From: Cucumis sativus
Lineage: Eukaryota > Streptophyta > Magnoliopsida > Cucurbitales > Cucurbitaceae
Assembly: GCF_000004075.3 (NCBI RefSeq)
Contig: NC_026660.2
Location: 13,845,837 to 13,909,836 of the forward strand
Reading direction: 5' to 3'
Length of the DNA: 64,000 bases
Shown here: positions 24,924 to 38,639 of the stretch, one piece after another
Numbering within the stretch: position 1 is the first letter of the stretch
Layout of the letters: each line of letters begins with the position of its first letter
Translations under genes and position numbers: made by a program
The notes under the pieces: generated by a model
Databases searched by the model: none
What the model was told of the DNA's origin: nothing
What the model saw: only the letters and a program-made list of their open reading frames with translations

Positions 24924-27900
24924 TCATGTTCTCCTTCCAACATCTTGCCATCTAATATCCTCGTTTCTCCTCGTTCTTGCTACATCACTACTTCGGTTCC
25001 CAATCGGTTGCCTACTCGAGACCCTTTTGCTCGAAGAAACCTCACAAGGTGCTTGAAAGCCTATACTTTCGACTGCTCCAACTGTCTTGAATAACCGTCT
25101 TCTATTCACTTCCTCCACTAACGAACGATGCAGCAATTGGCTATGTACATCTACTAGTGATCTGTTCCTAGTTAATTTACGACCATCTGTTCCTTTCTTG
25201 TCTTTGCGACCAGAGGCAACTCCTTGAGACGACCCTGCTATCGCACATTGGCTCTGCTTGTATAGAAGTTGAGCCAAAAAATCCTTGCTTTTGCGGTTCT
25301 CAATAGGACAAAATCTTGAGGAATTGTGAATCTTATTGATGTTGTTATGTTGATCTGTCTGGACTGAACTCATGCTGGTCTCATACTCGTCGCTGCTGAT
25401 GTAATTCAAGTTGGAGTATTTTCCCGACGCTGATGAGCATTGTGAACTGCTATCATCAAGCGTATCATCTGAAAATAGTGGTTGTGGCACGTGTCAATCA
25501 AATATGGCTTGAGCATATTGTCCGTAGTATAAGAGAGAGATTCATTTTTAATGGCATCAGAACCAGTAAAAAGGAAACTCGGGCCATACCTGGGAACCAA
25601 CTAAAACCATTTGAAATGTTTTGGTTTGTTCTTGGGGAGGAGATAAGACCCAAAGTTGTTGCTTGGGACGACGAGGAGATCGAGCGGAAAGTATGATGAG
25701 ATACATTATCATCTTCTTCTGCACAGCTGAAGCCGAGGCTATGGTTGGTTAACTCACTTCTATTCCAGTTTGGAACCAGAGCCGATATCTCACCTTCAAT
25801 CATGTCCGCAATTTCAAACGGCTCCCAATCAGAGATCTCCAATTCTTTCACCATCTCCATTGCCACATCTAATGCTGTGTCATTAACTATGTCGAAAGGG
25901 AAGTATATGTTTCTAAGCGAGCCTACAGACAGGTCAATTATGAAGCAAATGCATCAGGTTTCAGTTGTAAAATGTCAATACAGTTGAGTGAGAAAATGCG
26001 AGAAGTGTTACCATCTTTATCGGCAGTCTGAACTCTAAGAAAGAGGGTATCGTCTTCGGGGTTCAGCTTTCCCGTGATCGTCATGTTGGTCCTGCTTAAA
26101 CCTTCACTCAAGTGAAAATTCTCCATTTCTTTGGCATTTAGAAATGGCTTCTGGTTTTGAGTCCTCCCCACCGATGAAGGTCTATTTCCATCAACTTTGA
26201 GAAAAGAATCAGCCAAGAGTTCCTTCGCAGACGCCCTCATCGAAACTGGTACCAAGCATTTCTTAATAAATCTCTGCGCATCCACATCTTGAATCTTGTA
26301 TAATGCTGCTGGTAGCTTCCCCTGCACAAAGAAAGTGTAGTGTAGGTATTAGATACTTGATCCCTTCCAAGACGTACATCAACTTTCGACTCTTGATTCA
26401 TGTTCTCTCACCGACGTGACTTTCTTGTAAATTTGTGCAGGATTAGAACATTCGCTATAAGGGTACTCCGAAGTAAGCATCTCTAGGACACACATGCCAA
26501 ACGAGTAGACATCAACTAGCTCATTGTAATTCTCCTCGTATAATTCCGGTGCCATAAACTCCGGTGTGCCTGGAAACAAACCAAAAGAATACAAGAGCTC
26601 TAGATTAATTTTTAGTTAGAAAACATTAGAATCCATCAGACTTTGGTAATGGAATAATGATGGATCCAAACCTATAACACTGTGAGCAGATCTGGAACCA
26701 TGAAGTATAGCTGCAAGCCCCAAGTCACCAATCTTGACTTGCCCAAGATGGCCATTCACAAAGATATTATCACACTTCAGATCTCTGTGTATTATTGGAG
26801 GGTCGTGTTCGTGCAAATAAATGAGTCCCTGCAGAATCTGCCTCGCCCAGCTCTTAATGGCTCTGATATCAACTCGCCTATATTTCTTTCCGTATCTGCC
26901 CAAGAAACAAGGACGTTATTGACCATCAGATTAAACTACACTTTCATTACAGTAAAGAGTGTGGATCAAAACTTACTCTCTGAGCGTTCCAGAAGTAAAC
27001 AGTTCAGTAATGAAGTTGAAGGTTTTTTTATCAACATCAATCCATGAGGTGTAGAATCGCATGATCGATTCGTGCTTAAGCGTGCTAAGTAGATGAACCT
27101 CTGAATACAGCCGTTGCAAATCCTCGGGCGATCGGAGGACCTCGTTGAGTTTCACCTGACTCCACGCCACCTCTATTCCAAGAAACTCATCAATGGCTTT
27201 GTACACTGTCTTCATGGCCCCTTTTCCCAAAACTTCTTCGAACTGTAATACATGTCTATGCAATTATCAGCAAAAAACACTAAACCAACAGTTGCCCCAT
27301 TCTTGCTTCAAAAGTTCATTCAGCTTGTTACATCAATATTTATTCCTTTAAAATATAATTAGAAAAATCCAAGTCCCATTTAAAAAATTAAGCTTATAAA
27401 TACTATTTCCAGTGGATTTCTTTGTTTTGTTATCTACTTTCAATGATGGTTCTCAAAGTTAAAAGTAGCTTTTAAAAAATATGTTTTTGGGATTTGGGAT
27501 TTGGCTAGGACTTCAATTAGTACTTTAAGAAAGCTGAAAATTATTGAAAAGAAATTGTGAGAAAACAAACACACTCTTCAAAAGCTAAATGAATTGTCAA
27601 ACAAGCGAGTTCCATAACTGACTTTTTCCCCTTACAAAACCAGAACAAGGGAGGAGCTATTTTTGAAGCACTTCAGTTCATCACTTCCAACAAAAGCAAC
27701 AAGTTGTTCTCACTTAAAGCAGGAAACCACTAAAGCCTTCTCCAACAATTTAAAAAGTTACATAAAAAGAAAGCACTTAGATTCAAAAGAGCTTAAGCAA
27801 TCATCAAAGACCTTAAAATATTCCCAACACAGAAACTATAAACTAATCATCATCAAAAAATGATTAAACAAACCCAATTACTTTACAAAACCACAATCCA

Positions 27901-28256
27901 AGTTCCATGCAGAAACGAAAACCAAAAAAGGCAGCACAAGCAAGTTGCACATATAATAAAAAAAACCCCATATGTATTATTAGATATTCAGATTCTCACA
28001 AAGACTTTGCTCCCTTCGATCAAAACTGCGAATAAACTATTAAACAAACAACCACCACTACGTAATACAAGCATTAATTAAACACAAAGTCAATTAGAGG
28101 GAAAAAATGGATTGGAGATCTGAAAACCAAAGAAGATTGAGCAAAATTACTTACACGGCCGTAACGACATGTCGGATCGGTCTCAACGTACCCAAATTCT
28201 GATTTGCAATCATGGAGGTTGCTGCTGGGACTCCCAGCTCGAGTATTCTTAAACAT
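24924..28256 (-). CDS. WNK4: WNK (with-no-lysine) kinase, WNK4 type, seven exons
   Basis: Exons on the minus strand by GT..AG borders and conserved text: 28256-28155, 27242-26977, 26895-26672, 26569-26412, 26321-26012, 25922-25590, 25468-24924. They sum to 1938 nt, one frame of 645 residues. Kinase domain from about residue 30: glycine loop [11 protein letters not shown] (40-50) with the WNK-type lysine K45; VAWSQV (59-64) with serine at the place of the usual lysine; HRDLKCDN (159-166) with D161; DLG (180-182); then [20 protein letters not shown] across the exon 3/4 junction. An OSR1-type/PF2 segment ([20 protein letters not shown] ... [20 protein letters not shown] ... ALVPNW) follows, then an S- and R-rich tail with a [20 protein letters not shown] coiled region. 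WNKs act in ion, osmotic, flowering and clock signalling. The start ATG at 28256 is the most plausible; the frame remains open upstream but is low-complexity leader. Confidence 0.9.
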
Positions 28257-28900
28257 AATGGACGAACAAACAGAGGGTTTGATAGAAAGAAGGAAAAAAC
28301 GGAAAACGAAAAAAAGAAAGAAAAAAAGGCGATAATCAAATCGAGGGCAGCGGTGGCGGCGAAGGCGGCGGAAGGATGAACTAAATGCCCGGCTTTCCGT
28401 CGTGATTCTCGTAAGAAAAGTGGCGGAATAAAACCCAAAAAAGCCTTGAATAATCAATTCTAAGCATAATACATCCCATCCCAACCGCCGTACTGGAGCG
28501 TTCGAAGTTTCCAATCTTCAAAACCATTTAGGTCGAAAGGTTCCAGTTCTGTAATATGTATAAAAACCCAACAACAGTATTATGGTTTGGGTGGGTTGTG
28601 TTTGGCAAGTGAGAAAGATGAAATTAAGATGGAAAAGAAAGATCAAAATGAGAAATTAAAGAGAACCCAGATGGAATAATTGGGAACTGTTTGTTGGGTG
28701 TTTCTGTATTTAAAGAAAAGCACTAGGGAACTTGAAGAATTCTGGCCATGTTTGGATGAAAGTACCTGCGGGCTGAGAAAATGAGAAAGAAATGAAGAAG
28801 AAGAAGATGAAAGAGCAGAGGAGACGAAAAACAGAGATGGAGAATTTTGAAACGGAAACAGGAAAACAAAAATCAGATCAAACAACAAATTGTGGGGAAT
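28257..28900 (-). promoter_or_regulatory. 5' leader and promoter region of the WNK4-type gene
   Basis: Purine-rich plus strand (transcribed-strand pyrimidines) from 28257 to about 28345 and again near 28770-28830, as in leaders of other genes of this window. The upstream open frames are low-complexity and not convincing as protein. Confidence 0.35.
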
Positions 28901-31900
28901 TATTCAAAATTCGGAGTTTTATTTTATTTTATTGAGAGTCGTGGTAATATAGAGACAGAGATATTAGAGATGAAGACGGAGATGAAACGGAATGACACCG
29001 CCAGTGAACAAGACGCAATGGGGGGACCCATAAAACTATTATTACTTTTAAAACAATTTCTTTCAAGGACGAATCAACTTGGAACAAAAGAACGAATCCA
29101 CCCATCCGCGAATCTCACCAAGATTGTTGAATGTTCAAATCTTCTTTTAACTGTGTCACATAGTTACATTCAGATGATTACTGAATTAGTTTTGACATAA
29201 GAAACACATTCAAATAATGGCAATGACTTTGATAACTGTCACAAATCCCATAAAAATAATGTTTTCTTCTTAGTAATTAACCATAATCTCACACTTAAGT
29301 CACAAGCAACGGATTCAATCCTTACCTTACCATATTGCATGTTGTCCATTGATCTCTTTTCACTCTTTTTTTTTTTACAACTGACATGCCATTGTTAAGT
29401 TAATCTTTTTAAATGTTTTTTTACCAAAAGTATGTAAGTAAGCACAACTAAAGTATCGTAGGAGCAACCAATAAATTTGTGATAATTTGGTTTACAGAAT
29501 TTTGAAATTCTGTAAATTAAATTATATGTATGTATGTATACATATATTAAAACTATGTTGGAAATGGGACGTGGAATGAGTGTGTGAAGAAGTAGCAGAA
29601 GCCCAACGTTGGAGCCTCTACTTTAATATTATTTCAATTCTCAATATTTTTCCAAGTCTTATCAACCTTTTACTCCACCAATTCTTTTCAAATATGGATC
29701 AAAAGTTACATACCAAATAGACACTCCATGCTTTTATGAAATTCAGTGTCTACATCATAAATTACTAAAAATTGATATCCAACTTTATAAATTTTATTTT
29801 GGTTGAAACTAAATTGTTACAATAAATAACTAAATTCTTATATATCAAAATTTAAATAATTTCTTTTCATTAAATCATTACACAATAAACTAATACAATT
29901 GTCCAAGTAGAAAATAGCATTTTGTTACCATATAAACCAAGGGCTTGATTAAACCACCAACTGACATTTTTTTTCCTCAAAATAAATAAATAAATAATAA
30001 ACTTAAAATTTGTATAAACTTAGAAACTAAAATAATTCAAAAACTCTAACTATAGAAGCTAAAGCTTTGTCTGATTTCAATTTCCTTTTTAATTCTGGCT
30101 TATTAACACACTGTTACACTTTAAATGTTTTTTTTTTTCTATTTACTATTTAGAAACATTTTCAAAATCTAATGCCATTCATTCATTTTTAATTTCAACT
30201 TACAACACAATTATATTTATAAAAAAATATGAAACCATATTAATATAAAATTTTAAGGGAATTAACAAGTTTTAAACCCAAATTAGTATAAAATGTGGCT
30301 CAAATTGGAATTTTTAAATCACAAATCAAATATTGACTTTGCAAACTAAACTTATAAGATTATAATAATTTAAATGGTAATGATAAGAAAAAGTTAATTT
30401 AATAAACAATTCAATCTCAACAATTTAAAATTTAAAATGATTTAGCCAATATTGAATGTAAAATATTATTAAGACTTAGTTAATTTCTATGGACAAGCTG
30501 ATTACATACTAAATTAAGTGTCATAATAACTAATAACAAGATTTGATTTTGATTGAAATTTTCACATCATGAATTAAATTGATTTAAAAGTTTAGATTGA
30601 TTGTCCCCATTTGTTCATTTCATGTAAGGTAACAATTGGTTATCTCAATTCGATTGTGGCATCTGCAAGACATTTTCTTTCACATCCATGACATGCATAT
30701 ATTCTGGAAGACAGAGTTTTCAAATCAAAACAATCAAAACTTAGCCCTGGTAAAAAAAAAACAATGAGGGAATGGTATAAAGTTAAAAATGAGTGATTAA
30801 AATTGATAGACGTAAGTTAAAAGGTAAAATGAAGAGTGGAGATGACATGGATGTTTGACATTTTATTTGATGCCAGATCAGCCAAGGGTTTAGGGAGTAG
30901 TGATGAGTGGATATCTCCAATATGAACCACCTAGGATGGTTCTTCCATCAAATCTACTTTTTTTTGTTTCTATTTCTCTTTTCTTTTGCATTTCAATTGC
31001 CAACTGTCCCCACTCAATCACTCTTTCAGATAAGATGGTATTTTCTTTTTTCTTTTTCCTTCAGGATAAGACATTTATGTGTTTGAATATTTGTCTTTTT
31101 TATTTTAATAAATAAAAAAAAAAAAGCAGAAGAAGAAGAAAAATGTTGAATATTTTATTTTTCTTATGCATATATAATTTTATCTCTATGACAAAGTATG
31201 AAAGAAGAGAAAAAAAAAACAACAAAAACAAGAAGCTCCCATCAATTTTCACCTCCCTACCATCATATTTGTCTTAACTACCTATGAACTAATAATAATA
31301 ATAAATGTGAATGATGTTTGCGTAATTATCTTTTTACGATCATACAAATATTGCTTTTAGTTTGATGAAATCAAATATAAATTTTAAGAAAAGTCGTTTT
31401 AGTACAACGTTCAAATTTATATATTTATTGAAAGCCTAATATCCAACTTTTTTAGCTCATTTTTAATTTAATGACTTGATTCATAGTATGAAGTTCATTT
31501 GTCAATGTTGTAGAGTGACCTATATTAATAGATATTACATTATCAATAATAAAATCTTGGTTGGTTGGCTGGTTGATTTCAATTTTTTTTTTTTATTATT
31601 GATATTTTGGAGCTATAAATTATTAATTAAACAGTTAAATAGCTAATAGTTAATAAATTTGAGTTTTAATTGACAGACTATAAATATGCACTTTACTCTC
31701 TTAGCATTATTTTAGAAAATGTGGGTGATTTAAGTTATACATCATATTAATATTATTTTCTTTTTTTGTGCTATGTCTATTTTTTTTTTAGTTTATTTAG
31801 ATTTAACTAAAAGATGAATGATATTTGAACTATGAAATTAGTTAACTGTCCTAAGTTGTTTAAAAATATTTGTCATATAACAACCTTGTCTTTAAAATAT

Positions 31901-34900
31901 TTGAAAGTGTTTTGACATTTTTAATTTGTGTTGATATTTTTTTTATTTTTTATTTGTATATATTAGGTGAATTAACAAAGATAACTCACAAGGAAAGTAT
32001 AATAAAGCAATAACAAATGTAAATATAAGATAAACAACAAACATTTTAAGTCGTTTTTTTTTTTTAAAAAATAACTCCCATTATTCATTTCATTAATTTA
32101 AATATTTGTTTATTTTAAAATTTGTTAGAAGTGTCCATCAGAATTTTAAATTTTGGTTGTGCTATCCTTTCTTCTACATCCTAATAGACTCTATTAAATT
32201 AATTCAACATTTTATTTTAATTCAATAAACGATTGATTTCCAATATTTTAAATGCAAGTTGAATTTATTGAATCATATATTCGAATAAATAAAATAGCAC
32301 TGTCCAAATTATTAGATTAATTAGCACATTTGTTTCCGTAAGCAATTAGTTTAATTTTTAGGCAAAAGTTCAATACATGTTAATTTGCCTCGAATTTAAG
32401 TGGAAAGTTCAAATTAACTTAATTAAAATTTTCTTTCTTCGGTTTTCTAAAAAGAATAGAAAAACAAATCATATGAAATCAATTAGTGAAATATAAATAT
32501 TGAGTTGATTTTGGCCATTTTGGCCATTTTTGACAAATTTTTATTTTCTTAATGCAATTTAAATAAGAATATAAACCTTCCAATATACAACCAATTATAA
32601 AGATACTTTGACTAATCTAAAACTGTTCTCAAAGCAAATACAAAAATCATGTTTTTTAAATGAAAAGAATAAAGAAGGCTCTAATAATATATATATATAT
32701 ATATATTAGAGAGAGAGAGAGAGAGAGAGATCCTTTGTGCCAACCAAATACCATTGAAGAAGGGAGAAAAATTGAAGCTAAATATTCAATAATTGAAGAG
32801 AGAGAAAATGCGATAATTATTTTTACTAAAAAGACTTCTAATAGGTACATTTGTGTTCATAACCAAACTACATTTGTGCACAAATTTTGATCTTACGTTT
32901 TAATAATATATCAGTGTCTATTTTAAAAAGTTTTCTTTTTTCTCTTTTAGTTCTAATACTGTTTTCTGAAACTCAAATCCAATTATTCCATTTTTAAGTA
33001 TATTCATTAATCTCTGTATGGATTTAGTCTTTGAGTTTAAAAGGGTTACGTTGTTATCAAAATCCTAACATAAAAAAATGAATAATTGATTTCAAAACTT
33101 TGATTTCAATTTTAAAAACATTAAGGAAAAATATATAACAAAACAATAATAATTGTAAGAGGAAAGATAAAATATGTTTGTAAACTCTCATTCGTTAAAG
33201 CTAAATAAATTTGATGATTATCAAATTTACCTAAAATTTAAAGAAAAATACACATTTATCTTTTTTTTTTTATTGATAGAACTACGTTCAAGTTGACTTG
33301 AGATATTGAATAATTGAATTATGAAGTATGAAATTAATATATTGGATTTAAAAATGGGAGATTGAAATATAATTTATTGTATAAAATATAAATTTGAAGA
33401 AAATTAAAGGGAGAGATGTTAAGTGAATGGATGAAGTAGGCAACATATTTACACATCTACTTAAAGAAATAATAATAATAAGAGAAAGGGCATGCTTAAT
33501 TAAAGTTGTTTGTGTGTGAAATAATGAATTGGAAGTTATTATTATATTATATTGAGTAAGAAATACATAAATATAGAAAAAGAAAAAATGCAGAAAAGTT
33601 ATAATGAGATATAGTGAGAGAAAAGGAGATGGTTTTGTTTTTCTTTCTTTTGACAAAAGTAGTTAAGAAGAAGAGAATTCAAATTTAAAATGAACACTTT
33701 TAGATAAATTAATTATATATTTGTTAAAGGAAAGAAAGAAATTACAATGTGGAAGTTAATTGAATTGGGTTGGTGCATATAATCATCATTGGATTCCCCA
33801 TTGAAGATACAACTGGGGACTGGCAGCCACTGAATTTTACAAATATTGATGAACAAAAACATTGGTCAACTATCCATTTAATATCCATTATTTCCACTCT
33901 CTATTTCATTCCCACCACAAAATTTACTTTTTCATTTCTCAATTCTATCTTCAAAATCAAAACAAAATAAAACTATTATTCCTTACTAATCACTTCACTA
34001 TTTTTAGTAGTCCAATTTTACCCATTTTTCATTAAAAAAAAAGTTAAAGTATAGGTTTATTTATTGAAAATACATTAATTAAAATAAAATAAAAATAAAT
34101 TTTAGAACTAAAATTCAACAGATAACATTCGTGTTAGAGTATAGATACCCAATTATATTTTAACCTAATTTGAAGGTAGCTTTAGGTTAGGGAAGTACCT
34201 AGTCCAATTCTAATTGAAATTCACTCTAAACTAACTCATCAATTTGATTAAATTATAAGTTTAATCCATAATTTCTTTTATTTATGTATCTATTTGGACC
34301 AAACCTTTAGAAATGTCTAATAAATTCTTGAAGAATTTTTACTTTTTATCGAATAAATCCATAAACATTCAATTTTATGGTCAATAAGTTTTTCACCGTT
34401 CTACATTTTTTAAAAGGTTATATTATATAAAAATAATACCCTTCATCTTTCATGTTTGTTTTAAAATACTCTTACACTTCCAAAATAATGCCACTATAAT
34501 AAAGTTTGTTAACGGGGATATAAAATGGTGGAGTAAGTGATGAGAAAAAAAATTTGAATCATCATATACTGAATCAAAATGATTCTAAAAAAATTTGCGT
34601 TTTATAGTTAGTTTTTGAAAGGCTTATAAAAATAGAGGAGAAATATTATAAGCTTTAAAAATATATATAGGTACTTTTGAAGCAAAGAAGAAAGTTTAAA
34701 AGTATTTATTACAATTTAATCATTTTAATATACAAAAGTTTGTTTTAAAAAGAAGGAAGAATTGTTGTGAATAGAAACATAATTTAAATAGATACAAAAG
34801 TTCATAAATTATAAAAAAGAAAAAGAAAGTAAATCACTTCAACTATTTATATTTATTGGTACAGTTTTTTTTTTTAGTAAAAAGAAAATTAATTTGGTAA

Positions 34901-37530
34901 TATCCCACTCAAGAATTGAAAGACTAAAGCACATATCCATAATTAAACTTTTTGATGACATGAAATGAAATGTGTGGAATATTTATAAAGATTCTCTTAC
35001 TTCCTATCAAAACCTCTGCTTTTCTCTTAATAATTGAGTTACAATGTTCTTAAATAGAGCTTTGAAAGCAACTACCATTTTGTTATGATATGGGCATATA
35101 TACACACATATACCCTATCATACATATTATTTATTTGTATCATAATTTTATAATATATAATACTTGTTATCATCGTATTCATCAAATTTATATTTCAAAA
35201 AAAAAATTGTTATTCGTATTTATTGTGTCTAATACGAGCATTTTTGTTTTTTTTTTTTTTGTATTTAAAGAATGATTCACAACATAATATTCTAACGAAT
35301 TTACGTGTGATAAGACACCAACAAAATTTGGAATATCTCAACCGAAGATTTTAGCAAGTGTAATGGAACTTCAATAAGTGCCTATTGCATCTTTGTTTTT
35401 GTCAATATCTCCCACTTTATATATAATGTTCATTTCCTTTTAAAAAATTAAATCATATTTCTTGTTTATATGTTGTACTCATTTTTTAACTTTAGCTCTC
35501 GAAAAGTATATATTTTAAACCTAATAATTAAATTCTCATTTAACGTAAAAGTGTTAGATTTTCAGACTTAACAGGTTTAACAATTCAATCACACAAGAGC
35601 TTTATCAACATGAACAGTATGTCGTGTGGATTCTCTCAATGCTAGTGCCAGACACATGTTCATGAAGGGAAAGACTTACTTAGTTGACCTCTTGAGACTA
35701 AAAGTCCAAGAAACTATTATGTGCACATATTGAACTTGGATCTAATTAGTTAAGGTCGTTCATGTTGTGTGTCAATACGATATAGCTATATAAATCTAAA
35801 TATTGACTTAAGCATCAAAGTGTGTCAAATATATAAGATCACACTAATGTAAAGTCATATAACATGTTAAGGCATTTTGATGCATCCTCTAGGTTAAGTA
35901 GATCATGATTAAGTTTTTGGCAGCAAAGTTAAAGTTATGGATGTTAAACCCTTCAAAATTTAAGATTTAGGTGAGATTTAAATATGGAGTAGAAAGAAAT
36001 TGAGATATAGGCTAAAATTTGTTTAATTTAAAAGGGAAAAAGAAGTGGATAATGTGATAGATAATATAGAATTGACAATTTCAAATTTAGTTATTTTCTT
36101 TCTAGGGAAAAAAAAAGGAAAAGAATTTGAGGAAATTGAACTGAAATTAAACATAATGGTTGAAATAAGAGCTTGAGGCTATGACTTTTTTGTTCGTTTC
36201 TTTGTCTATCACCATAGCCGCCTTGGATCATCATACCCTAAATTCACAAACTTCAATTCTACTTTTTTTCTTTTCTCCTAACATTTTATTTTCAATTTTT
36301 TTTTCTAAATTAAAATTTGATTAAATTTCGTTTTAAAAAGTCACGTTGTTGGGTTTAATTAGCAAAATATCATTTAAAAAAGTGATATACATAAAAAAAC
36401 CAACCAATTTTGTCAATTTCACATTACTTTTCCATCTTATTTGATTATATCAATTTAATTAATATGATAAATATAGAAATCAGATCCTTTATCATTATCA
36501 CTATTACATTAAGTTAGCGAAATACATAAAGGGTCAAAGTAAGTTTTTAATTTTTTTTCAAAAGTCTAATGACAAAATAGCTTATCGAGAGTTCATACAT
36601 CAAAATAAAATTTAAACATTTTTTTTTTAAATTTTAAGATGAAGGGTTTTCCTTGATTTTGGGACTTTTCTGGTAAATCTTTTGTATTTCCTAGTTTTGT
36701 TGTTTGTTTGTTTTTTATTTTTATTTTTAATTTTAATTTCCGACTTTCTTTCTACTCATTCTTCTTATGGTTGTGAGGGATTTTTTTCTTCCAATTCCTA
36801 TTTTTAAATGAGAGGTTTAAATTCTAAAAAATACATATTGTATTTCATACAAATAATTAATAGATAAAACATTCAAAACATTTGATTCTTTTTTTTGTCT
36901 ATTTTTTTTTTAAATTGACTAAAAAAATGAAATGTGTTAACAAAAATGTTATGAAAAAAATACATAGCATTATCAAACTTTGGTTATAAGTACATTTGAA
37001 TTACATCATTAACTCAAAGACCAAGACATTTAAAAAAAAAAAAAAATCCAATTGTAAAACATGGTAAAGCACAGGAATTAGAATTGTAAACTAAATCCAA
37101 TTTTTCTTTTGTATTATTTATTAAAAATATCAATGATATTATTTATTTAAAATATCCAGGATCTTAGCTTGTTGGATCATCTCATCATAGTTTGAAAAAA
37201 AAAAAAAAAGAGTTTTCAAAATAATAATAACAACAATAACTTTGGATAGATTTTTGTTTGACTGAAATTGACCCTTAATACCGATTAATTTTAATCTCTA
37301 ATTCGTATATAAGGAATCTCATTAATATAATAAAAAATAGTTTTTGAGTGATAAGGAAAGGTTCAACGAATCCAAATATGTGACAAAAAGAAACATATTT
37401 TTATGCTCAATCATTTAAAAGAAGCAGTTAGTACCAAAATATATGCATAAGTTTTAGGTTTAGATAAGTTTAGTAAAATTGGCAAACCAAGTAGGTAGCA
37501 GATGTGTTAAAATAGTACAAAAATATTGTA
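28901..37530. other. Long gene-poor AT-rich region
   Basis: About 8.6 kb with no supported gene. It holds microsatellites (29979-29995 AATA repeat; 32686-32730, listed separately), many A and T runs, and scattered open frames rich in I, K, N, Y and F that follow base composition. A moderately less AT-rich patch at about 35540-35900 may be an old mobile-element relic, but I cannot assign it. Confidence 0.6.
32686..32730. repeat. Compound (AT)n-(GA)n microsatellite
   Basis: AT dinucleotides (about 32686-32706) change directly into GA dinucleotides (about 32708-32730). Confidence 0.95.
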
Positions 37531-37674
37531 GTGGAAAACGAGGGAAGAAGGTACGTGGAAATAGCACGTGACAAAAAGAAAATTAAAAAAAAAAACAAAC
37601 AAGCTCAGGAACGCTTTATTTCGCCCTCTTTTACCATCGGATATTCATTAATTAGTTGTGATGATTGCTTGATT

Positions 37675-37679
37675 AAAAA
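37675..37679 (-). terminator. RNA polymerase III T5 terminator of tRNA-Gly
   Basis: Five consecutive T on the minus strand, three bases downstream of the mature 3' end. Confidence 0.75.
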
Positions 37680-37682
37680 TTG

Positions 37683-37753
37683 TGCACCAGCCGGGAATCG
37701 AACCCGGGTCTGTACCGTGGCAGGGTACTATTCTACCACTAGACCACTGGTGC
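37683..37753 (-). tRNA. trnG-GCC: tRNA-Gly (anticodon GCC)
   Basis: The reverse complement reads GCACCAG...CTGGTGC with a 7-bp acceptor stem and A discriminator, a D-arm with the A-box GTGGTCTAGTGGTAG, an anticodon stem GTACC/GGTAC enclosing CTGCCAC (anticodon GCC), and a T-arm with the perfect B-box GGTTCGATTCCCGG. The length is 71 nt, normal for glycine tRNA. CCA is not encoded, as in nuclear genes. A T5 run on the transcribed strand (37679-37675) a few bases after the end is a good RNA polymerase III terminator. The overlapping plus-strand open frame is a shadow of this gene. It is isolated between repeats and looks intact and functional. Confidence 0.97.
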
Positions 37754-38362
37754 TTCTTATGATACCAAATGATTGTGTAACAATTTATCTAATAAATTTA
37801 CGTTTTCTTTTTCATGGGTTTAACAAAGAATAAATTTTTAAAATTACTCACTAACTCTATAGTTTGTGTAAAAAATGTTTAGAAAATACTCTAACTCAAC
37901 AAATATTAAATAAATAACCAAGGTATGGAATACCCTTTGAAAATATCGAATAAAAAGTTGAAGAAAAGAATATGGTACGAATATTGAAAAATTTTAGAAG
38001 ATGTCTATAAAACAAAAAGAAATACACAAACGTGTAAAAGCTATAAATTATTATAATCTAATCATCCATTGGTGTGTGTTTACATAAAGCTAAGAAGTGA
38101 GAAAAAACTACAAAACACAACCTTAGTTATTATTTGTAGATAAAATGAAAAATTTATCCACAATTTTTTTAGATAATACACGAGAGTATAGATAAAATCT
38201 AAATCTATACTTAAATATAACCATTTTTAAACCTTCCCACTCCAACATCAATGGAAAAAAAGAGAGATTTTTTACTGAATTATTTAATAATGTGAAACTA
38301 CTAGAGATAGAATACATATAAACATGTTCGTAGCCCATTTTACATTTTAGATTACATATAGA
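37754..38362. other. Spacer between tRNA-Gly and the CACTA element
   Basis: AT-rich; nothing recognised. It ends in the AGA that is repeated beyond the right end of the CACTA element. Confidence 0.5.
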
Positions 38363-38392
38363 CACTAGTACAAAAGTGGTCTACGACGACAG
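38363..38392. repeat. Left terminal inverted repeat of the 11-kb CACTA
   Basis: CACTAGTACAAAAGTGG followed by a first subterminal GACGACAG. It pairs with 49320-49349: the CACTAG ends are identical and the inner part is imperfect. Confidence 0.9.
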
Positions 38393-38639
38393 TTATTTAC
38401 TATCGTAAACGAATTTCGCGACAGTTATTTTCAATCATAGAAGGGGGAGTCATGGAAAGTCCTTCGACAACAGTTTTAAAAAACTGTCGCAATAAGTTAT
38501 TTTATGACATGAAATAAATGTCGTTAATCAACATTCAACGACTTCAAATAACTGTCATATTTTATTTTATGACAACAAATAACTATCATCATTTCCGTAT
38601 TAACGACGGTTAAATAAATGTCACGAATTCATTTATTGT

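Noticed and set aside
28257..28514. In-frame N-terminal extension of the WNK kinase (start at 28514)
   Set aside because: The extension is F/S/R-rich low-complexity leader; the ATG at 28256 gives a normal WNK start.
37531..37833. 100-codon plus-strand open frame
   Set aside because: Its central part (APAGNRTRVCTVAGYYSTTRPL) is the antisense reading of the tRNA-Gly gene.
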